A DNA stretch of 8,509 nt. It comes from Clostridia bacterium (GTDB lineage: Bacteria > Bacillota > Clostridia > TANB77 > CAG-508). The position numbers were made by a program, and so were the translations under genes. The stretch lies in the NCBI GenBank assembly GCA_900768805.1, contig CAAGEF010000089.1, forward strand, positions 1 to 8,509, written 5' to 3'. Of the stretch, positions 1 to 5,342 are shown piece after piece; within the stretch, counting starts at the first letter, position 1, and each line of letters begins with the position of its first letter. The notes below the pieces were generated by a model that saw only the letters and a program-made list of their open reading frames with translations, ran no database searches and had not been told where the DNA came from.

Positions 1-32
1 TAAATTATTATATATATAATAATCAAAAAAAT

Positions 33-38
33 AGGTGG
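33..38 (+). promoter_or_regulatory. Ribosome binding site fixing the start at 44
   Basis: AGGTGG ends 5 nt before the ATG at 44. The upstream in-frame GTG at 35 lies inside this site and cannot be the start. Confidence 0.65.
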
Positions 39-43
39 TATTA

Positions 44-700
44 ATGAAAAAGAAGAGTACTAAAATATTGTTATGTATAGTATTTGTAATATTGGTTTTT
101 ATAATTATTATTTATGTCAAAAGATGGAAAAACGATAATATTTATAAAAATAGCTTTTATAATGAAAATTTAAATAAAATAACCAATGAAGATTTCAGCA
201 TTGGAAATATTTCTCTTAATATGAGTATGTACGATGTAAAAAATTTATTAGGGGAACCAGAAGATGTATCGGAGTTTGTAGATTCAGAAAATCCAGAAAT
301 CAGCTATAAAAGATTTGATTATGATAATTTAATAATTCAATTTGATTATGAAAAAGAATACGTAAATTATATTGCTTCAAGTCAGAAAGAAGTGAAAAAC
401 CATAGAAAAATTGGTGTTGATTCTACAGTTACAGATGTTTTAAAAGCATATTATTCTAATCCTAAAATAGAGATATATGAAGATTCTTATGGGGTATATG
501 AAATTTTATATGGAAAAGATGATGCTACTAAATATCTGAATGATTTGAGTACAGAAAATAAGAATTTTTCTTACATATATAAATATAATGATGATATAAA
601 TTCTATAATATTTGTAGAAGAAGGAAAGGTTATAGAATTTTATTTAACTGAAAATAAAATCAATATGATGATTGTGGCAGATAAATATATACCTTGGTAA
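44..700 (+). CDS. Membrane-anchored protein with two BamE/SmpA-like repeats, function unknown
   Basis: The protein has 218 residues. A short basic start (MKKKSTK) leads into one strong transmembrane helix (about residues 8-25). The rest is a hydrophilic, acidic domain that should lie outside the membrane. Two segments resemble the helix-turn entry of BamE/SmpA-type folds: IGNISLNMSMYDVKNLLGEP (53-72), with the typical 'I..G.s..dV..lLGeP' pattern, and IGVDSTVTDVLKAYYSNP (123-140). Each is followed by beta-rich sequence. In Gram-positive bacteria such domains occur in secreted or anchored proteins of unknown role. Cys11 lies too early in the hydrophobic stretch to be a lipobox. An in-frame GTG at 35 overlaps the ribosome binding site, so I chose the ATG at 44. 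The gene appears monocistronic and a promoter follows it. The repeat assignment is by pattern only. Confidence 0.75.
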   Translation: MKKKSTKILLCIVFVILVFIIIIYVKRWKNDNIYKNSFYNENLNKITNEDFSIGNISLNMSMYDVKNLLGEPEDVSEFVDSENPEISYKRFDYDNLIIQFDYEKEYVNYIASSQKEVKNHRKIGVDSTVTDVLKAYYSNPKIEIYEDSYGVYEILYGKDDATKYLNDLSTENKNFSYIYKYNDDINSIIFVEEGKVIEFYLTENKINMMIVADKYIPW

Positions 701-736
701 TAAAAATATAAAAAATTAATATTTTTTTAAGGAACT

Positions 737-753
737 TTGTGATATAATCACAA
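737..753 (+). promoter_or_regulatory. Extended -10 promoter embedded in a palindrome, upstream of the alarmone synthetase
   Basis: TTGTGAT (737-743) and ATCACAA (747-753) form a perfect 7-bp inverted repeat around ATA. Inside it is a consensus -10, TATAAT (743-748), preceded by TG at the extended -10 spacing (TGATATAAT, 740-748). No good -35 is visible 16-18 nt upstream, which an extended -10 can offset. Predicted +1 is about 755, giving a leader of under 25 nt. The symmetry over the -10 suggests a repressor operator. The half-sites resemble Rex and Crp/Fnr sites (TTGTGA...TCACAA), but the gap is 5 nt rather than the usual 6. Confidence 0.6.
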
Positions 754-763
754 TAGTACAAAT

Positions 764-776
764 GAAAGGGAGTGAT
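764..776 (+). promoter_or_regulatory. Long ribosome binding site with no ATG at the right distance
   Basis: GAAAGGGAGTGAT matches 11 of 13 bases of the full anti-SD complement (GAAAGGAGGTGAT). Counting from its AGGAGG-equivalent (767-772), the start codon should be near 778-781. The codon there is AAG (778-780), not ATG. The only canonical start in frame nearby, GTG at 772, overlaps the site itself. Confidence 0.55.
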
Positions 777-1455
777 TAAGAGAAACAATATTATTTTAAA
801 CCAAAAAGAATTAAAAACTAATAGCTTAGCTCTTATTGATGTTAAAGGTGATGGTTTTAACAAAATAATGGGTGTGTATGAATTAGCTATGAAAAAAGTA
901 GAAAAGGAGATTGAGAATTTAAAATATATATTAAATGATTACTATGGATATAATATGATAAATTCTGTGTCAAGCAGAATTAAAAAGCCAGAAAGTATAA
1001 TAAATAAAATGAAAAAGAAAAATTATGCTTTAAATTATAAAGAATTAGTTGAAAATATAAAAGATATAGCAGGTATTAGAATTGTATCTTTTTTTAAGGA
1101 TGACTTATTAAAAATAAAAAGTATGCTAGAAGTTAGTGAAGAATTCAGAGTATCTGAAGAAAAAGATTATCTTACAAAACCTAAAAAAAGCGGATATAGT
1201 GGATATCATTTGATTGTAGAGGTGCCTGTGAAATTTGAAGAAACATTATTTTTTGTTAATGTTGAAATTCAATTAAGAACAATGGCAATGGATTTTTGGT
1301 CTACACTAGAACATAAAACAAAATATAAAACTTCTTATAAAGTATCAAGATTAGATTCTTTAAAATTAATTTGTTATGCAAAAATAATAAATAAATTAGA
1401 TGAAAAAATGGCTATCATATACAAAAAGCAACTAGAGAAAAAAACTAATCATTGA
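772..1455 (+). CDS. Small alarmone synthetase, GTP pyrophosphokinase (RelA/SpoT synthetase domain, RelQ/RelP type)
   Basis: The enzyme transfers pyrophosphate from ATP to GTP or GDP, making (p)ppGpp for the stringent response in the cytoplasm. The 227 residues hold only the synthetase domain; there is no HD hydrolase, TGS or ACT domain, and this length fits the RelQ/RelP class (about 210-230). Motifs in order are SRIKKPESIINKM (68-80), DIAGIRIV (98-105, with the metal-binding Asp98), KSGYSGYH (139-146, the usual YRSxH region with a Ser for the Arg) and VEIQLRTMAMDFWSTLEHK (164-182, with Glu165 and His181). A basic C-terminal helix resembles the tetramer-forming tail. The start is uncertain. 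GTG at 772 is the only canonical codon but sits inside the ribosome binding site, and family-like sequence is clear from about residue 33. An ancestral ATG at 778 is plausible. RelQ and RelP cannot be told apart here. The promoter lies just upstream, and the gene converges on the pseudouridine synthase. Confidence 0.9.
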   Translation: MIKRNNIILNQKELKTNSLALIDVKGDGFNKIMGVYELAMKKVEKEIENLKYILNDYYGYNMINSVSSRIKKPESIINKMKKKNYALNYKELVENIKDIAGIRIVSFFKDDLLKIKSMLEVSEEFRVSEEKDYLTKPKKSGYSGYHLIVEVPVKFEETLFFVNVEIQLRTMAMDFWSTLEHKTKYKTSYKVSRLDSLKLICYAKIINKLDEKMAIIYKKQLEKKTNH

Positions 1456-1483
1456 ATTAAATAAGAATTGAAATTATTCAAGT

Positions 1484-1519
1484 AATAGCCAATAATCTTT
1501 TTTAGAATTGTTGGCTATT
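1484..1519. terminator. Hairpin terminator shared by convergent genes
   Basis: AATAGCCAA (1484-1492) pairs with TTGGCTATT (1511-1519). The pairing extends inward by about four more pairs, one of them G-T. On the + strand it is followed by a T-rich stretch (1518-1525), so it best serves the alarmone synthetase. The 3' arm covers the TAG stop of the opposing gene (1515-1517). On the minus strand no strong U-tract follows, so termination in that direction is less sure. Confidence 0.6.
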
Positions 1520-2387
1520 TATTTAAATAACTAATTTCTGTTCCGTTTAAATATTCTAATATATTTGCATCTTTTATAAAATTGAATTTTATTTTATAAC
1601 TAGATAGTTCTTGAGTTTTGATTCCAAATTTTTTATTAATTTCATTTATACCATATTTTCCATCTCCTATAATAGGATGTCCGATGTGTGCTAAATGAGC
1701 TCTAATTTGATGTGTTCTACCAGTATGTAAATTTATATCTAAAACAGATGTATTATCTTTTTTATTTTCTGATAACAATGTATATTCTGTTATTATTTCT
1801 AAATATCCTTTTTTTGCAACATCAGAAATATAAACAATACTTTTTTTATTATCTTTAAATAGATAACTTTTAAGAATTTTATGTTTTTCTTTTGGAATTC
1901 CATAAACCAGTGCTTTGTAGTGCTTTTCAATTTCTTTATTTTTAAATTTTTCTAAAAGAATTTGTAATGCAACATCTGTTTTTGCAAATAAAACTAAACC
2001 AGTTGTATTTCTATCTAATCTATGACAAGGTTCTAAATTTTGTCCAAATTGTTTTTTTACTAAATCAGTTAAAGTAGGCTCTGAATATTTATCTGCTGTT
2101 ACAGAAATGTTCTTAGGTTTAAAAACTACTAAGATATTTGAATCTTCAAAAATTACTTTAATAGAATTTGAAATATCACCGAAAAGAAATTTATCATCTA
2201 TGAAAATCAAAACTTCATCACCAGTATGAATAATAATATTTTCAGATATCCTAGAACCATTAACTTTAATATCTTTTTTTCTTAAAGCCTTAAAAAGTAT
2301 ACTTGATTTTAAATTCTTAAAATTATCCAATATGAAATTATTTAATTTTTTATTATTATATTTTTCATTAACTATTAATTTTCTCAT
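1515..2387 (-). CDS. RluA-family RNA pseudouridine synthase
   Basis: The enzyme isomerises specific uridines of 23S rRNA (or tRNA) to pseudouridine. Its 290 residues show an N-terminal S4-like RNA-binding domain (about 1-65; LRKKDIKVNG and HTGDEV are typical) and then the catalytic domain. The signature HRLDRNTTGLVLFAK (122-136) contains the catalytic Asp125. HTGRTHQIRAHLAHIGHPIIGD (221-242) is the second conserved block, including the Arg of TGRxHQIR. Length and domain order match RluC/RluD-type enzymes. Bacillota usually carry several paralogues, and the target site cannot be assigned from sequence. The ATG at 2387 matches the family's N-terminus, yet there is no ribosome binding site; a promoter places +1 on this ATG, so the mRNA is probably leaderless. 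It is divergent from the 443-residue gene and convergent with the alarmone synthetase. Confidence 0.93.
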   Translation of the reverse strand: MRKLIVNEKYNNKKLNNFILDNFKNLKSSILFKALRKKDIKVNGSRISENIIIHTGDEVLIFIDDKFLFGDISNSIKVIFEDSNILVVFKPKNISVTADKYSEPTLTDLVKKQFGQNLEPCHRLDRNTTGLVLFAKTDVALQILLEKFKNKEIEKHYKALVYGIPKEKHKILKSYLFKDNKKSIVYISDVAKKGYLEIITEYTLLSENKKDNTSVLDINLHTGRTHQIRAHLAHIGHPIIGDGKYGINEINKKFGIKTQELSSYKIKFNFIKDANILEYLNGTEISYLNK

Positions 2388-2393
2388 AAAAAA

Positions 2394-2422
2394 ATTATAT
2401 AAAATTTGATTTTAAAAATCAA
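2394..2422 (-). promoter_or_regulatory. Promoter of the pseudouridine synthase, predicted leaderless start
   Basis: Read on the minus strand: -35 TTGATT (2422-2417), a 17-nt spacer, and a perfect -10 TATAAT (2399-2394). The expected +1, seven bases on, is 2387, which is the A of the ATG. The bases between (2393-2388) are a T run with no purine-rich ribosome binding site. The -35 and spacer lie within an 8-bp inverted repeat (2406-2422). Confidence 0.65.
2406..2422. repeat. Perfect 8-bp inverted repeat in the divergent intergenic region
   Basis: TTGATTTT (2406-2413) and AAAATCAA (2415-2422) surround a single A. The repeat spans the -35 and the upstream spacer of the minus-strand promoter, so it could be an operator. 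It has only one G-C pair per arm in very AT-rich DNA, so chance is a real alternative. Confidence 0.4.
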
Positions 2423-2462
2423 CTATATTTTATAAAATGTTAATTTATAATAATAAAGTACT

Positions 2463-2490
2463 TGTAATTTTTTTTGTATATTTGTAAAAT
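2463..2490 (+). promoter_or_regulatory. Probable promoter of the transglutaminase-like gene
   Basis: TTGTAA (2463-2468), a 16-nt spacer and TAAAAT (2485-2490) would start RNA near 2497, just ahead of the AAAGGAG ribosome binding site (2499-2505). Another -10 (TATAAT, 2446-2451) lies upstream but lacks a good -35. AT richness makes the choice uncertain. Confidence 0.4.
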
Positions 2491-2510
2491 AAATATAGAA
2501 AGGAGTTTTT

Positions 2511-3842
2511 ATGGATAAACAAATATTAAAAGTAGCAAAAAATACAAAAAAAGAAATAAGACAAAAGTATAAAACTCTTTTAGAAGATGCAACAAACAGA
2601 GCCGAAAGAAGAAAAATAAAAGAAGACGAAGCAAAAGAATATAATGAAAGAATTTATAATTTATATGGTAAAGAAATATATCTAAAAATAATTCCATCAA
2701 GTATTAGAAAAAAAGATATAAAAAAATTAAAATCAGAAGGAAAATTTATAGAAATAGAGAATAAGCATTTTTCTGATTCCCAAATTAGAGAAAAATATAA
2801 TCATAAGTTAATAGATTTGCATGTTCAGGCTATGAAAAAAGAAGGAGTAAGTAGTTTTAAAGTAGGGTGGTATAAAGTATCTAATTATTTTAAATATCAC
2901 ATTTTGCCTATAAGTTTAGCTACTGCAAGCGCATTATATTTAGAAGGAAGTACATTAGCAATTTCAAATACAGAAGCTAAAGTTAAAAAAAATGCAAAAG
3001 AATATAAAGATGAAATTGAAGACTATAATAATAAAATTGATAGTTATGCAGAAAATATAAAAAAATTGAAATTGACAGAGTTAGAAACTTTAATGATAGT
3101 AATGGACGATATGTGGAAAAATATACAAGGTTATGGAGAACCAAAAAAAGATATAACAGGATATTTAGGTTTAGATTTAGCTACAGATGATGGTGTAGGA
3201 GTTTGCAGAAATATGGCAGATGATGTTGCTAGAAAATTGAATGCAATTAATCCTAATTATAATGCGGTTTCAATAAGTGGTTATGCTCAATTTAATGAAG
3301 GATTGCAACTAGCAGATATAGATAGGAAAGAAGTAAAAACAGAAGATACTGTAGAACAAGAATCTAAAAATGAAATATTAGAAAATGCTTTTTGCAGAAT
3401 ATTTGGAAATCATGCAGTTGTTTTATTAAAATCTCAAAAATATGATGCAAATTTAATAATTGATCCTACAAACCCATCAATAGGAATATGTTATAATGGG
3501 AATATAGAAATAATTAATTCTAATACTAAAGATGGTTATACTTTGGATTATACTTTACAAGGTGATAAAGTACTAAATGGTTTACAATCTTATGATAACG
3601 CTTTTGATATTGGAAAAAACGCATTTAAGATGAGTTCAAAAGAGTTTGAAAAAATTAAAAATGAATATTCAATAGAAAATCAAAATAAAGCTTTAGAATA
3701 TACTAGAAAATTAAGAACATTATCAGAATTTGATAGGCAACTTGTAATATCTGCTCATCAAGTTGATTCGAGTGTTCAAGGAGTAACTTACAATTCTTCT
3801 AATAAGTGCAAAGAAAAAACAGATGATGATTTAACCAGATAA
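2511..3842 (+). CDS. Unrecognised 443-residue protein with a transglutaminase-like Cys-His-Asp pattern
   Basis: I do not recognise the family as a whole. The N-terminal 110 residues are very rich in Lys, Glu and Arg and probably helical. A moderately hydrophobic stretch (131-152) may be a membrane helix or buried core, and a short coiled-coil-like segment follows (155-188). The central region reads like a transglutaminase/cysteine-protease core: GVGVCRNMADDVARKL (228-243, candidate nucleophile Cys232), GNHAVVLL (299-306, His301) and IIDPTNPSIG (316-325, Asp318). In that superfamily, Cys in 'GvCr..a', His in 'HAwv' and Asp in 'iDpT' form the catalytic triad, acting as peptidase or amide-forming/cleaving enzyme. 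There is no signal peptide, so if 131-152 spans the membrane the topology is unclear. The AAAGGAG site lies 5 nt before the ATG. It is a single-gene unit between its own promoter and a strong terminator. Substrate is unknown. Confidence 0.7.
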   Translation: MDKQILKVAKNTKKEIRQKYKTLLEDATNRAERRKIKEDEAKEYNERIYNLYGKEIYLKIIPSSIRKKDIKKLKSEGKFIEIENKHFSDSQIREKYNHKLIDLHVQAMKKEGVSSFKVGWYKVSNYFKYHILPISLATASALYLEGSTLAISNTEAKVKKNAKEYKDEIEDYNNKIDSYAENIKKLKLTELETLMIVMDDMWKNIQGYGEPKKDITGYLGLDLATDDGVGVCRNMADDVARKLNAINPNYNAVSISGYAQFNEGLQLADIDRKEVKTEDTVEQESKNEILENAFCRIFGNHAVVLLKSQKYDANLIIDPTNPSIGICYNGNIEIINSNTKDGYTLDYTLQGDKVLNGLQSYDNAFDIGKNAFKMSSKEFEKIKNEYSIENQNKALEYTRKLRTLSEFDRQLVISAHQVDSSVQGVTYNSSNKCKEKTDDDLTR

Positions 3843-3861
3843 TTTTTATCTGGTTATTTTT
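3832..3861 (+). terminator. Rho-independent terminator overlapping the stop codon
   Basis: TAACCAGATAA (3832-3842) pairs perfectly with TTATCTGGTTA (3846-3856) around a TTT loop and is followed by five T (3857-3861). The last codons and the TAA stop (3840-3842) of the 443-residue gene form the 5' arm. Confidence 0.88.
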
Positions 3862-3889
3862 GTATATAAATACTGTAAACTATAGACTT

Positions 3890-3918
3890 TTTAAATACTT
3901 TTTGATAAAATTTATACT
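3890..3918 (+). promoter_or_regulatory. Possible promoter of the three-gene recG operon
   Basis: TTTAAA (3890-3895), a 17-nt spacer and TATACT (3913-3918) would start RNA near 3925, ahead of the AAAGGAG site. A promoter is expected here because a strong terminator lies just upstream. The -35 matches the consensus in only four of six bases. Confidence 0.45.
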
Positions 3919-3946
3919 AAATTATGAAGATATAAAGGAGAAATAA

Positions 3947-4408
3947 ATGAGATATTCAACAACTAAGGAATCATATTCTGAAGTTTTTGAGATTATTAAT
4001 TTTCTAGGAGATGAATACAAAAATAAAATTCCTAAAAAATTATATAAATTTATCGAAAATAACAGAGATAAAAAGTATAAACCGAATTTTAATTTAAAAA
4101 ACAATATAAATAGTTTAAATGAAAACTCTGTTTCTAGAAAAACTGTTGCAATTATAGCTTTCTTGAATTCGAAGTATTGGGCAGATGATGAACAAACAAA
4201 AGAAAAACTAGAAAAAATATATTCAGAAGAACAAGCTAGATTTGAAGAAGAAGTTGTAGAAAATTATGATGATGAATTATTATGTAATTCAGGACCAGCT
4301 TTGGATACTGAGGAAAATCTTTTACCAATATTAGCAAAAGAGAAATGGTATAAGAAATTGATTAAAAAGATTATAAATATTTTTAGTAAGAAACATGAAA
4401 ATAAATAA
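3947..4408 (+). CDS. Conserved-type hypothetical protein, 153 residues, function unknown
   Basis: It is a soluble, charged, mostly helical protein with no signal peptide or membrane helix. It opens with RYSTTKESYSEVFEIINFLG (2-21), then a KIPKKLYKFIENN segment (27-39). A block ending in TVAIIAFLNSKYW (66-78) is followed by an acidic stretch (81-123, rich in Glu and Asp) and a basic amphipathic tail (KWYKKLIKKIINIFSKK, 133-149) that could touch membrane or nucleic acid. The style (YSEV..I..L, IPKKL..F, IAFLN.KYW) is familiar from small hypothetical proteins of Clostridia, but no function is known to me. It is the first gene of a likely operon: its AAAGGAG site is well placed, and the next start lies 16 nt after its stop. 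The membrane protein downstream is a possible partner. Confidence 0.75.
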   Translation: MRYSTTKESYSEVFEIINFLGDEYKNKIPKKLYKFIENNRDKKYKPNFNLKNNINSLNENSVSRKTVAIIAFLNSKYWADDEQTKEKLEKIYSEEQARFEEEVVENYDDELLCNSGPALDTEENLLPILAKEKWYKKLIKKIINIFSKKHENK

Positions 4409-4412
4409 GAAT

Positions 4413-4419
4413 AAGGGGG
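4413..4419 (+). promoter_or_regulatory. Ribosome binding site fixing the start at 4425
   Basis: AAGGGGG ends 5 nt before the ATG at 4425. An in-frame ATG at 4395 would overlap the previous gene, has no such site, and would put this motif inside the coding region. Confidence 0.7.
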
Positions 4420-4424
4420 TTATT

Positions 4425-5327
4425 ATGTTAAGAACTATAGAAACTCATTTTGTATTATTTGTAATATATTCATTCTTAGGCTGGTTTATGGAATCGGTAG
4501 GAGGAATATTAAAGGTAAAAAAATTTGTTAATAGAGGCTTTTTGATAGGACCATATTGTCCAATTTATGGTATTGGAGTTATTTGTCTTACTCTATTATT
4601 AAATAAGTATAAGGATGATGTACTAGTTTTATTTTTATTATCAATGTTAGTTTGTGGAACGCTAGAATATTTAACAAGTTATTTTATGGAAAAAATATTT
4701 AATGCTAGATGGTGGGATTATGGTAATAGAAGGTTTAATATAAATGGTAGAATTTGTTTAGAAACTACTATTCCTTTTGGCTTGGCTGGATGCCTATTTT
4801 TAGTTATTATTAATCCATTTTTTGAAAAATATATAAATTTAATACCAGATACAATATTAACAATATTAACAAGTGTAATTGCTATTATAATGTTAATTGA
4901 TTTTATAATTTCAACAAAAATTATTATCAATTTCAAAAAGGAAACTAGGGATGTTAAAGATAATACAGATGAAATTGTTGCAAAAGTTAAAGAAACTACT
5001 GATGAAATATCAGAAAGAATACAAAATGAAACTAGAAAACTTGCAAGAGTTATAAGATTGAATACTCTAAAATTAAAACATGGTATAAAATATAGAGGAA
5101 ATTTGAATTTACGTAAATTCTCTAATGAAGAAATTAAAGATTTATGGAAAAGAAAAAAACAAGCTATTGAAAGAAAAATTAAAATTAATAGAATGTTATT
5201 ACAAATGAAATTAGATAAAGCTAGAGAAGAAAGAATTGCAAAAATAAAAGAAAGATTTGAGAAAAAATCGAAATTACATAAAAGACTTTTAAAAGCATTT
5301 CCTAATTTTGATATTAAGAAAAAATAA
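4425..5327 (+). CDS. CmpB-like membrane protein ('putative ABC transporter permease' family)
   Basis: The 300-residue protein has an N-terminal membrane half with about five helices (roughly 8-24, 42-60, 66-86, 112-130, 142-166). The other half is a cytoplasmic, highly charged helical tail (170-300, very rich in Lys, Arg and Glu). The membrane part carries the marks of the CmpB family (Pfam ABC_trans_CmpB): FLGWFMES (17-24), NRGFLIGPYCPIYGIG (36-51), EYLTSYFMEKIFNARWWDY (81-99) and INGRICLETTIPFG (106-119). The family name implies ABC transport, but no ATPase is next to it and the biochemical role is unproven. The tail includes repeated Asp/Glu-Ile-Val/Ser heptad-like steps (178-205) that suggest a coiled coil. 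It is the middle gene of a likely operon, 16 nt after the 153-residue gene and 15 nt before recG. An in-frame ATG at 4395 was rejected in favour of 4425. Confidence 0.87.
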   Translation: MLRTIETHFVLFVIYSFLGWFMESVGGILKVKKFVNRGFLIGPYCPIYGIGVICLTLLLNKYKDDVLVLFLLSMLVCGTLEYLTSYFMEKIFNARWWDYGNRRFNINGRICLETTIPFGLAGCLFLVIINPFFEKYINLIPDTILTILTSVIAIIMLIDFIISTKIIINFKKETRDVKDNTDEIVAKVKETTDEISERIQNETRKLARVIRLNTLKLKHGIKYRGNLNLRKFSNEEIKDLWKRKKQAIERKIKINRMLLQMKLDKAREERIAKIKERFEKKSKLHKRLLKAFPNFDIKKK

Positions 5328-5342
5328 AATAGGAGGTCTTAC

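Noticed and set aside
15..20. TATAAT as the -10 of the first gene
   Set aside because: It is well placed (start near 27), but any -35 would lie outside the window, and the surrounding TATATA repeat makes the match cheap.
702..726. AAAAATAT...ATATTTTT hairpin after the first gene as a terminator
   Set aside because: All A-T pairs in a run of homopolymers; too weak to support a terminator call.
737..753. Calling the palindrome a Rex or Crp site outright
   Set aside because: The spacing between TTGTGA and TCACAA is 5, not 6, and no regulator gene is in the window to support the name.
762..779. Six-codon ORF (ATG AAA GGG AGT GAT TAA) overlapping the alarmone synthetase start, a possible leader peptide
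   Set aside because: It has no ribosome binding site of its own; its sequence is the ribosome binding site of the next gene, so the frame is a by-product.
2509..2700. Minus-strand open frame of 63 codons rich in Leu and Phe
   Set aside because: It is the antisense of a Lys/Glu-rich coding stretch, has no ribosome binding site, and its composition is that expected of a reverse complement.
4395..4424. Earlier in-frame ATG of the CmpB-like gene
   Set aside because: It overlaps the preceding gene and lacks a ribosome binding site; AAGGGGG points to 4425.
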